Shown: positions 14,538 through 25,589, counted from the first letter of the stretch. The stretch is 38,767 nt of DNA from an uncultured Verrucomicrobia subdivision 3 bacterium (GCA_937890005.1 CALBZA010000055.1:1-38767); one strand, 5' to 3'. Made by a program: numbers and translations. Notes: a model not told the origin generated them from the sequence alone.

Positions 14538-16028
14538 TCACACCTTCGGCGGCATCGGAACCGAATCTGAGCGGGATGGCATCGGCGCATAATCAGGCAT
14601 GCCCACCTCCGAAACCAGATCCTTGATCTTCACTTCCTTTCCAGTGCGGATGGATTGATTGGCCGCAATGCCGGTCAGAATTGAATACGCACCCGAACGA
14701 TGATCCGCGGCGCGCAGATACTTGTCCGCGGGCTTCTCCGGAAGGAACAGGTCGTCAAGCATCACCTTGTCCCCACCGCCATGTCCGCCCGCCCCCTGCG
14801 GCCACAGCTGAATTTCTTTGGCAGGCGAGCGCATCGGGAAATGCCGGATGTACGTTCCTTCGTTCGCGATCGCGCCCGGAGTGGAGCCATCGCCGAAAAC
14901 GTAAACCTTCTCCTGAATGCCGTGTTCCAGCCGGCCCTTCGTTCCGTTGAACGCGATGCGATAGCCTTCCCAGCCGTTGAATGCATTCAGCGAGTAGCTC
15001 ATGGTCGTCCCGGTGTTGTAGCGAACGACAACATTCATCGTGTCCTCGATGTCGATGTCCGGCCGCCAGACACAGCGGTCGCGGAAATAGCCGTCGTATT
15101 GTTCGTTTTCCAGATACAGCTCGCGGAAGTTGCGATTGGCGGCGAGATCCATGAAGAACGTGCATTTTTCCTTCTCCGGACAGGTGCGGCAGCGTTCATG
15201 ATGACTCTGAAGGCCAAGGCGTTTCGCCATTTGCGGCGTGTAGAAATCGCGCTTGCCGTTGGCCCAGACGGAAACCGGCACGGCCGACAGCCACCAGTTC
15301 ACAAGATCGAAATGGTGCGTCGCCTTGTGAACCATCAGGCCGCCCGAATTCGATTTGTTGCTGTGCCAGCGGCGGAAGTAATCGGCGCCATGCACAGTGT
15401 CCAGCAGCCAGTGGAAATCCACCGACAGGATGTCACCGACGATTCCGCTCATCAGCAAATCCTTCACCTGGGTGCGATGCGGCGAATAACGGTAGTTGAA
15501 GGTCACAATGCATTTCCGACCGGTCTTCTGCTGCGCCTTGAGGATCGCTTTACATTTGTTGTCGTCGATCGTCATCGGCTTTTCAGTCATGACATCGCAG
15601 CCGAGTTCCATGGCGCGGATGATGTATTTGTCGTGAACGCCGTCCTTGGTGGTGACGATGACGACATCCGGTTTGCGTTCGCGGATCATGCGGTCGAAGT
15701 CCTTGTCCAAATAAATCGGCACCTCGACATTGAAATTGTCGCGCGTTTTGCGCTGTGCGAGTTTCAGGCGGCCTTCGTTGTTGTCGCAGTAGCCGACCAT
15801 TTCGCAATGCTCGGCATAAGTCTTCAGCACAGCATCGCGATACATCCCGGAGCGTCCGCCGACACCGACGACCGCGTAGCGTTTGCGGCGCGCGCCGGTT
15901 GTGATCGACGGAGCGTCCGCAGCGAGCGCCGAAGCGCCCAGCAGCAGTCCGCTTCCGGCGACGGCAGTTGTGGCAATGAATTGGCGGCGATTGACGTTCG
16001 AAAGATTCTTCTCAGGAGTTGAGTTCAT
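14538..16028 (-). CDS. Tat-exported Gfo/Idh/MocA family oxidoreductase
   Basis: This 496-residue protein starts with a twin-arginine signal (NRRQFIATTAVAGSGLLLGA, arginines 14-15) and a cleavage region ASALAADA, so it is exported folded with its cofactor. A Rossmann motif VVGVGGRSG (about 53-61) binds NAD(P), and TEKPMTIDD (about 145-153) is the EKP signature of the Gfo/Idh/MocA fold. These enzymes oxidise, reduce or rearrange sugars and polyols; the substrate is unknown. The middle holds a cysteine cluster CRTCPEKEKC (about 278-287), which might bind a metal. The large insertion-rich C-terminal half is typical of the long planctomycete/verrucomicrobial members. The gene stands alone, opposite to gatA and gatB. 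Confidence 0.88.
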   Translation of the reverse strand: MNSTPEKNLSNVNRRQFIATTAVAGSGLLLGASALAADAPSITTGARRKRYAVVGVGGRSGMYRDAVLKTYAEHCEMVGYCDNNEGRLKLAQRKTRDNFNVEVPIYLDKDFDRMIRERKPDVVIVTTKDGVHDKYIIRAMELGCDVMTEKPMTIDDNKCKAILKAQQKTGRKCIVTFNYRYSPHRTQVKDLLMSGIVGDILSVDFHWLLDTVHGADYFRRWHSNKSNSGGLMVHKATHHFDLVNWWLSAVPVSVWANGKRDFYTPQMAKRLGLQSHHERCRTCPEKEKCTFFMDLAANRNFRELYLENEQYDGYFRDRCVWRPDIDIEDTMNVVVRYNTGTTMSYSLNAFNGWEGYRIAFNGTKGRLEHGIQEKVYVFGDGSTPGAIANEGTYIRHFPMRSPAKEIQLWPQGAGGHGGGDKVMLDDLFLPEKPADKYLRAADHRSGAYSILTGIAANQSIRTGKEVKIKDLVSEVGMPDYAPMPSRSDSVPMPPKV

Positions 16029-16236
16029 GCGAATTGAATTGGGGAGTTAAGTCGTTCCGCTCCGGACAGGGCAAGCGGGCCTTTCTGCAAAATGTCCTGA
16101 AAATTGGGAACGGCTTCTGGCATTACGTTCGCAGACCCTGGAGGCGTTCGTCAGGTTACGATCCCGCTCCTCGTCAAAACTGGGGATATCCGGCGCCGCG
16201 AGATTCGGGCTCAGCAATGTGATCTGGACCATCGGA

Positions 16237-16741
16237 TCATTTCCTGTCCGTTCTGAAAAACCTGATGATCAGGACCGCGATCCAGCCCAAGGTGAAAACC
16301 ATCAACGGCACGGTCACCCAAAACGCTTTCCCGCCATCCAGATGCGGCGGTGAAATCTGGTTGGCTGCCACCACCAGTTGAGAAAAGAATATGTGCCCAG
16401 ATGATGGTCGCGCTTCCAAACCACAGCGAGGAAACAAACAGAAACTCGCACGCTTTCCTGTAATTCTTTGGCCGCCGCCAATAACTCGGATTTGGAAAAA
16501 TCAGGAATTTCGAAGGAAGAAATCGAATAGAATATATTATGCCGATGACGACGGCCGGAATGCCCAGGCCCAGGGAAATCCGGAACCTCGTGAACGCTGC
16601 CTTGTCCGACCATCCATCGGGAACGCCCTTTCCGTCGAAGTGCGATGCCATCCTGTCCGGCAGCCGCTGGTGATCTGCGATGGAAACGCCAACCATCAGA
16701 ACGGCACACAGAACCAGAACAATGGTGGCGAGCGATTTCAT
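16237..16741 (-). pseudogene. DUF1648-type membrane protein with a one-base frameshift
   Basis: The N-terminal frame (from ATG at 16741) encodes a hydrophobic helix, then the DUF1648-like HFDGKGVPDGWSDKAAF, a second helix (GIPAVVIGIIYSI) and a third (SLWFGSATIIWAHIL). At this point the frame degenerates into an unnatural tail ending at 16211. In the +1 frame the expected family C-terminus continues: SQLVVAANQ, then FWVTVPLMVFTLGWIAVLII and a basic end (RFFRTDRK), stopping at 16237. Removing one T from the TTTT run (AAAA at 16383-16386 on the + strand) restores a single 167-residue reading frame. A homopolymer sequencing error or a real frameshift would look the same. Confidence 0.7.
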
Positions 16742-17026
16742 TTCTTTGTCGAACAGAAGCGTTCCGCAAACGGGCCAACGAACAAACTCTGGATCCCTCT
16801 TCCCTTCATCATGATGGCAACCACCCTATCGCGAGCTCGGTCGCAGACAAGCCGCAATGCGCCGTACCACCTGAATCTGAATCAAAGCAGCGGCGTGCGT
16901 GCAGCCTGAATCCGCGGGATTCGTCGTGCAATGAATCTGCGTCAAAACCTCGACCGATTCCGGACTCGCCGAAAAAAATCTGTGTTTCATCCCTGTTCCA
17001 TCTGTGGCTAGACTTTGCGCGCCCTT
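16742..17026. other. divergent gap between DUF1648-type gene and gatB
   Basis: This is 285 bp with no convincing gene. It must hold the promoters for gatB and the divergent membrane protein. The last part contains three consecutive 11-bp near-repeats (16978-17010), listed separately. Confidence 0.5.
16978..17010 (+). repeat. three tandem 11-bp near-repeats upstream of gatB
   Basis: ATCTGTGTTTC, ATCCCTGTTCC and ATCTGTGGCTA follow one another directly, ending 16 bp before the gatB start. They could be a dispersed repeat fragment or sites for a regulator. The periodicity is visible; the role is not. Confidence 0.5.
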
Positions 17027-18508
17027 ATGGAATACGAAGCCGTCATCGGTCTGGAAACGCATGTTCAGCTCAAGACGAAGTCGAAGATGTGGTGCGGATG
17101 CGCCAATGCCTTCGGCGCGCCGCCGAACACGAATGTCTGCCCGGTCTGCCTCGGGCTCCCCGGTGTCCTTCCCGTTCCTAACGATGAAGCGCTCCGGCTC
17201 ACTGTCCTGACCGGCTATCTCCTGAACTGCCAGGTTCCGCGCTTCGCGAAATTCGACCGGAAGAGCTACTTCTATCCGGACATGCCGAAGAACTACCAGA
17301 TCACCCAGTACGACCGCCCTTCCACTGCGAATGGCTACGTTGAATTTGAGTTTGAAGGAGGCATTTCGCGCGTCCGCATCACCCGCGCGCATCTGGAGGA
17401 GGACGTCGGCAAAAGCACGCATTTCGAACGCAACAGCGGTGTCGATTTCAACCGCGCCGGTGTTCCGCTGATGGAAATTGTTTCCGAACCCGACATCACC
17501 AGCGCGGACATGGCCTACGAATATTTGAATGCGCTCAAGGAAATCCTCGTGCAGGGCGGCGTGAGTGATTGCGATATGGAAAAAGGCATGGTGCGTTGCG
17601 ACGTCAACGTGAGTGTCCGTCCGAAAGGCTCGAAGGAGCTGGGCGCGAAGATTGAAATCAAAAACATGAACAGTTTCTCCGGCGTTCGTCGCGCGCTGGA
17701 ATACGAAATCCCGCGCCAGATCGAAGCCGTGAAGCGTGGAGAAAAGTTGATCCAATCCACACGCCGCTGGGATGACGTCACCGGGATCACCGAACAGATG
17801 CGCACAAAAGAGGACGCGCACGACTATCGTTACTTCCCCGATCCCGATCTCATGCCGCTTGAGCCAGGTGAAAAGTGGCTGGAGGAAGTTTCAAAACGCG
17901 TCATCGAACTGCCGCTCGCGCGAAAGCAGCGACTGATGAAGGACTATGGTATACCGGCCGGCGACGCCGAAGTGTTCAAGAGCAACGTTGGCCTTGGGAA
18001 TTATTTCGAAGGCATCGCCAAACAGGCGAAGAATCCAAAAGCCGTCGCGAACTGGATCATCAACAATCTCCAGGCAAAGCTCGCCGAACTCAACGAACGC
18101 GAAATCGCGGAGCAGACTTCCATCGGCGTTGAAACGGATGACGTGAAAATTTCGACGCTCGCCGATCTCAAGTTCAAACCCGATGCGCTGCTGGAACTGG
18201 TCGGACTGGTTGAAGCCAAAACCATCAGCAGTTCCGCCGCGCAGCAGGTTTTCGCCGAGATGTTCGAAACCGGCAAAGCTCCGGCAGCGATCGTTCAGGA
18301 AAAAGGACTGGCGCAGGTCAGCGACACGGGAGCGATCGAAAAGTTCTGCGACGAAGCCATTGCGGCCAATCCCGGACCGGCAGCTGATTTCAAAGCCGGC
18401 AAGGTCGCGGCACTGAACTTCCTGAAGGGCCAGGTGATGAAGCTGTCCAAAGGAAAGGCGAATCCCACGGTGGTGGGCGAAATCCTGGAGCGAAAGCTCA
18501 AGCAATAA
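17027..18508 (+). CDS. gatB: glutamyl/aspartyl-tRNA amidotransferase subunit B
   Basis: This 493-residue protein starts MEYEAVIGLETHVQLKTKSK and has the zinc-binding cysteines CGC (23, 25) and CPVC (38-41), followed by GLPGVLPVPN. Catalytic-cradle motifs HLEEDVGKSTH, DFNRAGVPLMEIVSEPD and KNMNSFSGVRRALEYE are all present, and the C-terminal tRNA-binding YqeY-like domain ends VVGEILERKLKQ. GatB activates the misacylated tRNA with ATP and completes transamidation with GatCA. The ATG at 17027 is the family start; a TTG at 17015 in the same frame is unlikely. It is separated from gatCA by 2.7 kb with two genes on the opposite strand, so coordinated expression must use separate promoters. Confidence 0.95.
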   Translation: MEYEAVIGLETHVQLKTKSKMWCGCANAFGAPPNTNVCPVCLGLPGVLPVPNDEALRLTVLTGYLLNCQVPRFAKFDRKSYFYPDMPKNYQITQYDRPSTANGYVEFEFEGGISRVRITRAHLEEDVGKSTHFERNSGVDFNRAGVPLMEIVSEPDITSADMAYEYLNALKEILVQGGVSDCDMEKGMVRCDVNVSVRPKGSKELGAKIEIKNMNSFSGVRRALEYEIPRQIEAVKRGEKLIQSTRRWDDVTGITEQMRTKEDAHDYRYFPDPDLMPLEPGEKWLEEVSKRVIELPLARKQRLMKDYGIPAGDAEVFKSNVGLGNYFEGIAKQAKNPKAVANWIINNLQAKLAELNEREIAEQTSIGVETDDVKISTLADLKFKPDALLELVGLVEAKTISSSAAQQVFAEMFETGKAPAAIVQEKGLAQVSDTGAIEKFCDEAIAANPGPAADFKAGKVAALNFLKGQVMKLSKGKANPTVVGEILERKLKQ

Positions 18509-18520
18509 CCGGATTTTCGG

Positions 18521-20482
18521 TCACGGCAGCAATATCACGCGAAAGAAGCGCTGATCCCCTTCAACCGGAATCGTCGTGCTCGCGCTAAGACCGTCCGCCA
18601 CGAGCACTTCCGAGGCATCCGACCACTCTTCCACTTCGAAACTCGTCATAGACTGCACCCGATAATTGCGTCCGGGAAACGATCGCCACTGTATCGTCAC
18701 GTCGCCTTCAACAACTTCAAACGCCTGAATCGTGGGCGGTCCGAGCGTTGCCGCCATTTTGCGGATCGACGCGTCGCTTTTGCTGATCACGTAAAGCTCG
18801 TTGTCATCGCCGATTGCGAGCCGGATGTCAGCACGACCGCGACCGTAGGGTTTTCCAGATGGATCGGAACCATTCGTCACGTCGGCACTGCCTGGCAGCG
18901 CATTTGAATTGTTCCCGCCCTTTTGCTTGTAGGTCTCCGAAACGATGTCGAACAACCGGCGGTTTGTGACGCCTTGATCCGGAAAATCATAGGGACTGTC
19001 GAACGCGATCTGAATTTCACGAATTTCCGCAAGCGTCGTTCGAACGCCATCATCCACTGCGAGGATTTCGTCGAGGTCGCAATAAAACAGCCGCGCGGTT
19101 GTGATGTCGCCGAAGACATACTTTCCATACAGCTCCGGCATCAGTGTTCCACGATAGACGAAACCGCTGCTGATCGCGTCGCCGTCGCGGTGACTGTAAC
19201 ATGCGACCGGATATGTTGGAGAAACCGGCGATGAAATGCCTGCGATCAAAAGCGAATCGTCATCGGTAAACGGCGCTACCGGATTCAACCGGCTGCCTGT
19301 CACGCCATTGGTCACAAAAAACTCTTCAGGCCCCTCACGTCCGGCCCAGCCGTAATTGGCGCCCTTGTGGATTCGGTTCACTTCCTCCCAGGAATGAAAA
19401 CCAATGTCATTCACAAACAGGCTGTCGCTCTCAACATCCCAGCTCATACGATGCGGATTGCGAAAACCGTAGGCGAAAATTTCCTTCCGCGCGTTCGGAA
19501 GGTTCGTGAAGGTTCCGGAAGCAGCGGCAAAAGGATTCGGATCCGGGCCGGTTGTGGGAATGCGATAGCGTCCGTTCCCGCTCAATTGATCTCCAGGCCG
19601 CAACTGCACGTCAGGCGTGATCCGAAGAATCTTTCCCACGAGTGTATCCAGCCGTTGCGGATGCGGATGCGTGGAGGTATTGGCTTCGCCCGCCCGGCCG
19701 TCGCCGACTGCGAGATAAAGATTGCGAAAATCAGGATGACCGTTCGTCGCCGCCGGATTGAACGAAAGATCGCCGAGTGGATGAATGGTTCCCGCGAAGC
19801 CAATTCGCAAAATTTCCCGCGCGGTGCCTTCGAAGGTCGTGTTCGTGATGTTCGAATCCTTCCATTCGATCAACACAGCGATGCGCCCAACGCCGCCGGA
19901 CGGTGGATTGATCGCACCGGTTGTTGCGTAACCGGAAAGGTCGAGTTCCGGATACGCTCCATTCGTCGGCCCGACGGTGGAACCGGTTCCCTCCATGTGC
20001 ACGGTATAAAACAGTCCGTTGCTCGAATAGCCCGGGTCGAAAGCAAATGTCGCCAGTCCCCCGGCGTAACCCGGGTCATTGTCGAACTTTGGAAAGATCG
20101 TTTCGAAGTTCAGATACGGAATCCAGGTGTTGGTTTCCAGCGGGTCGGTTTTCGGAACGATATAGAGGTTCCGATTCAAATCGCAGACGAAGAAACGATT
20201 GCCGAATCCAGGTGCGTCCGAAGGTTCCGGACGCATGAAATTGATCCTGCTCAGCTGATCGGAAAAATTTATCGGCGGCGGATAGGTGGTAACGGTCCGG
20301 CTCGAGAACGGCGCGTTGGCGTAGTTCTCCAGCAAAACGGTCATTCCATCCTTTGAAATCACTGGCTGGGCTGGATAGGTGATATCCGCAGCAAACAAAA
20401 TGGCGGAAGGAAATCCGGACAAAAGCGAGATGAACGCGAAGAATCGAAACCGCCAGCACAGGTGAGGCGTTGAGACATGCAT
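18521..20482 (-). CDS. secreted PQQ-dependent sugar dehydrogenase-like protein
   Basis: This 653-residue protein begins with a Sec signal (hydrophobic residues about 11-30, cleavage near LFAADI). A six-bladed propeller of the glucose/sorbosone dehydrogenase type follows: RFFVCDLNRNLYIVPK, GLATFAFDPGYSSNGLFYTVH, LYLAVGDGRAGE, LVGKILRITP, FAYGFRNPHRMSWDVES and NYGWAGREGPE. A C-terminal domain of about 80 residues (ITIQWRSFPGRNYRVQS type, ending FFRVILLP) resembles the extracellular beta-domain common in planctomycete and verrucomicrobial secreted proteins. The likely role is periplasmic or extracellular oxidation of a sugar. Whether PQQ is bound was not verified. It converges on gatB with a 12-bp gap. 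Confidence 0.8.
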   Translation of the reverse strand: MHVSTPHLCWRFRFFAFISLLSGFPSAILFAADITYPAQPVISKDGMTVLLENYANAPFSSRTVTTYPPPINFSDQLSRINFMRPEPSDAPGFGNRFFVCDLNRNLYIVPKTDPLETNTWIPYLNFETIFPKFDNDPGYAGGLATFAFDPGYSSNGLFYTVHMEGTGSTVGPTNGAYPELDLSGYATTGAINPPSGGVGRIAVLIEWKDSNITNTTFEGTAREILRIGFAGTIHPLGDLSFNPAATNGHPDFRNLYLAVGDGRAGEANTSTHPHPQRLDTLVGKILRITPDVQLRPGDQLSGNGRYRIPTTGPDPNPFAAASGTFTNLPNARKEIFAYGFRNPHRMSWDVESDSLFVNDIGFHSWEEVNRIHKGANYGWAGREGPEEFFVTNGVTGSRLNPVAPFTDDDSLLIAGISSPVSPTYPVACYSHRDGDAISSGFVYRGTLMPELYGKYVFGDITTARLFYCDLDEILAVDDGVRTTLAEIREIQIAFDSPYDFPDQGVTNRRLFDIVSETYKQKGGNNSNALPGSADVTNGSDPSGKPYGRGRADIRLAIGDDNELYVISKSDASIRKMAATLGPPTIQAFEVVEGDVTIQWRSFPGRNYRVQSMTSFEVEEWSDASEVLVADGLSASTTIPVEGDQRFFRVILLP

Positions 20483-20535
20483 AAGAGGTTCGCGCCCCCT
20501 TTTACTGCATGGGAATACCTCTGGGAACCGGAAAG

Positions 20536-20580
20536 TTAAAACAAATCAGCGGCCGGATGCGCATGGCCTCAGGCCGCTGA
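20536..20580 (-). terminator. terminator of the nifJ-flavoprotein operon
   Basis: TCAGCGGCC (20546-20554) and GGCCGCTGA (20572-20580) form a perfect 9-bp stem with a 17-nt loop. On the - strand the stem is followed by TTTGTTTTAAC. It lies 22 bp after the stop codon at 20603. Confidence 0.8.
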
Positions 20581-20602
20581 ACGGGGGAACAGACTCGACA
20601 AA

Positions 20603-21606
<1,004 letters not shown>

Positions 21607-21610
<4 letters not shown>

Positions 21611-24600
21611 ACGGAGGCGGGGTTGGTCTGTGAATTGGCGGTGGCCGCAGCTTTTTGAGCGGCAGCAGACTGTGCGCTGGAACCGTTCATCATGTCGCGC
21701 TGTGCCATGAATTGATAGAGTCTCCAGCGTTTTTCCACGTCAGCCTGCGCCTGCGCGAAGTAACGTTTCGCGTCCTCAGGCTTGCTCTTCGTCAGCATCT
21801 TGAAGCGGTTTTCGGAGAGCATGTAGTCCTGCACCCGCGCTCGAGCTGCGCCCGAATCAATCTGGAGCGGATTCTCGCCCGCCTCGGCACGGCGTGGATC
21901 GTAGCGATACAACAGCCACTGACCTGAATCGACCGCGAGCTTCTGTTGGCGAGCACCGACACCCTGATCGAGCGCGATGCCGTGCGCGATGCAGTGACTG
22001 TAGGCAATGATCAGCGAAGGTCCGGGATACGACTCCGCCTCGAGAATCGCCTTGAGCGTGTGTTCGTCCTTCGCGCCCATCGCAACGCTCGCGACGTAAA
22101 TATGTCCGTAGGTCATCGCAATCAGGCCCAGATCTTTCTTGCCCGCCGGTTTGCCTGCGGCAGCGAACTTCGCCACGGCTCCTCGCGGAGTCGATTTCGA
22201 CATTTGACCACCGGTGTTGGAATAAACTTCCGTGTCCATCACCAGCACGTTGATGTTGCGTCCGCTGGCGAGAACGTGATCGAGGCCGCCATAACCGATG
22301 TCGTAAGCCCAACCATCGCCACCGAGTATCCAGACGCTCTTCTTCACGAGCGCATCCGCCAGCGGTGTGAGCAGTTTCGCTTCGGGTGAATCGATATTTG
22401 TGAGGGCTTCCTTCAGAGCCGCCACGCGTTCGCGTTGTTCGTAAATGCCGGCTTCGTCGCTTTGATCCGCACTGAGAATGGCGCTCACCAATGTGTCGCC
22501 CACTCGCGGCGCCAGTTTCTGCAACAGTTCGGCGGCGAACTCCTGTTGCTTGTCGATCGAAACACGGAAGCCGAGTCCGAACTCCGCGTTGTCTTCGAAC
22601 AACGAATTCGCCCAGGTCGGGCCGCGCCCACAGCCATTCTTCGTGTACGGCGTGGTTGGAAGATTGCCGCCGTAGATCGAGGAGCAGCCCGTGGCGTTCG
22701 CGATGACGATCCGGTCACCGAACAATTGCGTGAGCATCTTGATGTAAGGTGTCTCACCGCAACCTGCGCAGGCGCCGCTGAATTCAAAGAGCGGCTGCAT
22801 AAGCTGTTGCTGGCGCAACTGGCCGGGCTTGATTTTCCGACGATCGATTTCAGGCAGCGTGAGGAAGAAATTCCAGTTGTTGCGCTCGGCGTCCCGCAAG
22901 GGAGCCTGCGGCTGCATGTTGATCGCCTTGAGCTTGCTGTCGCTCTTGTTCTTGGCAGGACAGACTTCCACGCAAATGCGGCAGCCGGTGCAATCCTCGG
23001 CCGCGACCTGGAGCGTGAACCGTTTGCCTTTGAAATCGGGCAGACGCGAATCGCAGCTCTTGAAGGTTTCGGGCGCACCCTTCAGATCGGTCTCATCGTA
23101 AACCTTCGCGCGAATGGTCGCGTGCGGGCAGATCGCCACGCACTTGAGACATTGAATGCAGGTTTGCATGTCCCAGACCGGAATTTCGATCGCGAGATTG
23201 CGCTTCTCATACTGCGCGGTCGCGGTCGGGAATGTGCCGTCGGCGGGAAATGCGCTCACGGGCAGATCATCACCCTCCTGGGCGGTGAGCTTGCCAAGAA
23301 CGTCACGGACAAAGCTCGGCGCGTTGGTCGTCACTGGCGGCAGGAGCGGCCCTGTCCCGTTCACCGCGTTCGTGAGCGGAACTTCGTGCAGATGCTCCAG
23401 CGTGTTGTCCACGGCCTTGAGATTCATGGCGACGATTTCTTCGCCCTTCTTGCCGTAGGTTTTCTTGATCGAATACTTGATCGCTTCGATCGCTTTCTCG
23501 CGCGGCAGCACACCGGAAAGGGCGAAGAAGCAGACCTGCATGATGGTATTGATGCGTCCGCCCATGCCGCTTTCGCGGGCGACGCGTGTGGCATCGATGA
23601 CAAAGAATTTGATGTTCTTCGCGATCAAAGCCTCCTGAACCGGTGTGGGAAGTTTCGACCAGATTTGATCCTTCGAATGCGGCGTGTTGAGCAGGAACGT
23701 TCCGCCCGGCACCAGCGGTTTCACCATGTCATAACGCTCGAGGAACATCGGCTGATGACAGGCAACGAAATTCGCGCGCGTGACGAGATAGGTGGACCGG
23801 ATCGGTTCGGGTCCGAAGCGCAGGTGCGACACGGTCATGCTGCCGGACTTTTTCGAATCGTAAACGAAGTAACCCTGCGCGTAGTTGTCCGTGCCTTCCC
23901 CGATGATCTTGATCGAATTCTTGTTCGCGCCAACCGTGCCGTCCGCGCCAAGACCGTAGAACAAGGAGCGAATGACCGAATCCGGTTCGGTGGAAAAATT
24001 CGGATCCACCGGCAGGCTCGTGTGAGAAACGTCATCGTTGATGCCGACGGTGAAATGATTCTTCGGCTGATCGAGTTTCAGGTTGTCGAAGACAGCCTTC
24101 ACCATCGCCGGCGTGAATTCCTTCGAGGAGAGACCGTAACGTCCGCCGAAGATGCGCGGCAGCGTGTGAATCCGTCCCCAACCATTGGTGAGACCTTCAT
24201 AAATCGCCGCGATGCAATCCTGGAACAGCGGTTCACCGGCGGCACCGGGCTCCTTCGTGCGATCGAGGACAGCGATGGTTCGAACCGAGGCCGGAAGCGC
24301 TTCAATGAAGCGTTTGCTGTCGAATGGACGATAGAGGCGGACTTTGACAACGCCGACCTTCTCGCCCTGCTTCAACAAATGGTCAATGGTTTCGTGCGCT
24401 GCTTCGCAACCGGAACCCATGAGAACAATCACGCGTTCGGCATGTGGCGATCCATAATATTCGAACGGCTGGTAATAACGGCCAACCTGTTTGCCAAAGG
24501 CATCCATCGCCTCGGCAACGATGTCCGCGCATTTCGAATAATAAGGATTGCAGGCTTCGCGGCCCTGGAAGAATGCGTCGGGATTCTGCGCGGTGCCGCG

Positions 24601-25248
24601 AAGAACCGGATTGTCCGGCGTCATCGCCCGGGCGCGATGTTCGGCAATCAACTTGTCGTCAATGAGCGCCCGCAGATCCTCTTCCGCGAGCATTTCAATC
24701 TTTTGGACTTCATGCGACGTGCGGAAGCCATCGAAGAAATGAACGAATGGAATGCGCGACTTCAACGTGGCCGCCTGAGCGATCAGGGCAAAATCAGCCG
24801 CCTCCTGCACACTGGCGGAAGCCAGCATCGCCCATCCTGCGGATCGAACGGACATCACGTCGGAATGATCGCCAAAGATCGAAAGAGCGTGTGTCGCCAC
24901 CGCGCGGGCCGTGACGTGGAAAACCGTCGGCAGCAGTTCGCCGGCGATTTTATACATGTTCGGAATCATCAGCAGGAGTCCCTGCGATGCGGTGAACGTG
25001 GTTGCGATCGAGCCGGTTTGAAGTGCGCCATGGACGTTTGCCACCGCGCCGCCTTCGCTCTGCATCTCGACAATCGCGGGCGTGGTGCCCCAGAGATTCT
25101 TTTTGCCTTCCGAAGCCCATTGATCGCACCACTCAGCCATGGGCGACGACGGGGTGATCGGGTAGATCGCCATCACTTCGTTCAGGCGATAGGCTACGTG
25201 AGCTACGGCTTCGTTGCCGTCCAGGGTGAGTTTCGGTCTCTTGATCAT
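21607..25248 (-). CDS. nifJ: pyruvate:ferredoxin (flavodoxin) oxidoreductase
   Basis: This is a single-chain 1213-residue enzyme with all domains fused in the usual order. The N-terminal domain I (YPITPSSPMAEWCDQWA, then ATTFTASQGLLLMIPNMYKIAG) comes first, followed by the gamma-type domain (about 410-630) and a 2x[4Fe-4S] ferredoxin domain with CIQCLKCVAICP (about 695) and CTGCRICVEVCP (about 751). The C-terminal thiamine-diphosphate domain has the proximal cluster in GACAGCGETPY (about 823) and NATGCSSIYGGNLP. It converts pyruvate and CoA to acetyl-CoA, CO2 and reduced ferredoxin. It is the first gene of a two-gene operon. The C-terminus has an Ala/Ser-rich extension of about 25 residues. 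Confidence 0.96.
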
Positions 25249-25589
25249 GAATGAAATTTCTGCGTCGCCGCACTCAACGCTCTGTCAGCTCAACGGTTGG
25301 GCGGACTGACGAACTGGATTGAAGCTAGGTGAGCAGAACCGATGCGCCTTCCCGGATTTTGCCAAACAGACAACATGGTTTGGTATAACCGGAAATCGGT
25401 GTTCCGAATTTCACAGAAGTTGACGAAGGAAACGAAGTGGCGACGAGAAGGTGAAATTTGGCGGACCTTTGAATTCCCGAAGTGTTCCTGGATCAATTCC
25501 AAACAACGCGTCTTTGTTCCCTTCGTTTCCTTCTGTGATACCAACATCCTCCTTGCTAAAGCGCATCCGGCACTTAAATTTTCCGGCGC
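25249..25589. other. 341-bp divergent gap between nifJ and nuoA
   Basis: This gap must hold the promoters of divergent nifJ and nuoA. It is largely occupied by the palindromic element at 25411-25538. A weak promoter-like pair TTGCTA-N16-TAAATT lies at 25553-25580 but would leave almost no leader before nuoA. No protein gene is supported here. Confidence 0.55.
25411..25538. repeat. 128-bp element with 27-bp terminal inverted repeats
   Basis: The left arm (25411-25437, starting TCACAGAAG) and the reverse complement of the right arm (25512-25538) agree at 22 of 27 positions, the first nine being identical. The arms have a 9-bp purine-rich periodicity (GAAGGAAAC type), like the unrelated-looking arms at 12355-12496. 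The 74-bp centre has no gene. Confidence 0.75.

Noticed and set aside
14700..16022. 440-codon open frame on the + strand
   Set aside because: It is antisense to the Tat-exported oxidoreductase. The antisense product has no signal or motif.
22435..25254. 939-codon open frame on the + strand
   Set aside because: It lies entirely antisense to nifJ, which has clear domain and cluster motifs. The long frame is a by-product of GC-rich third positions, and its product has an unnatural Arg/His-rich composition.
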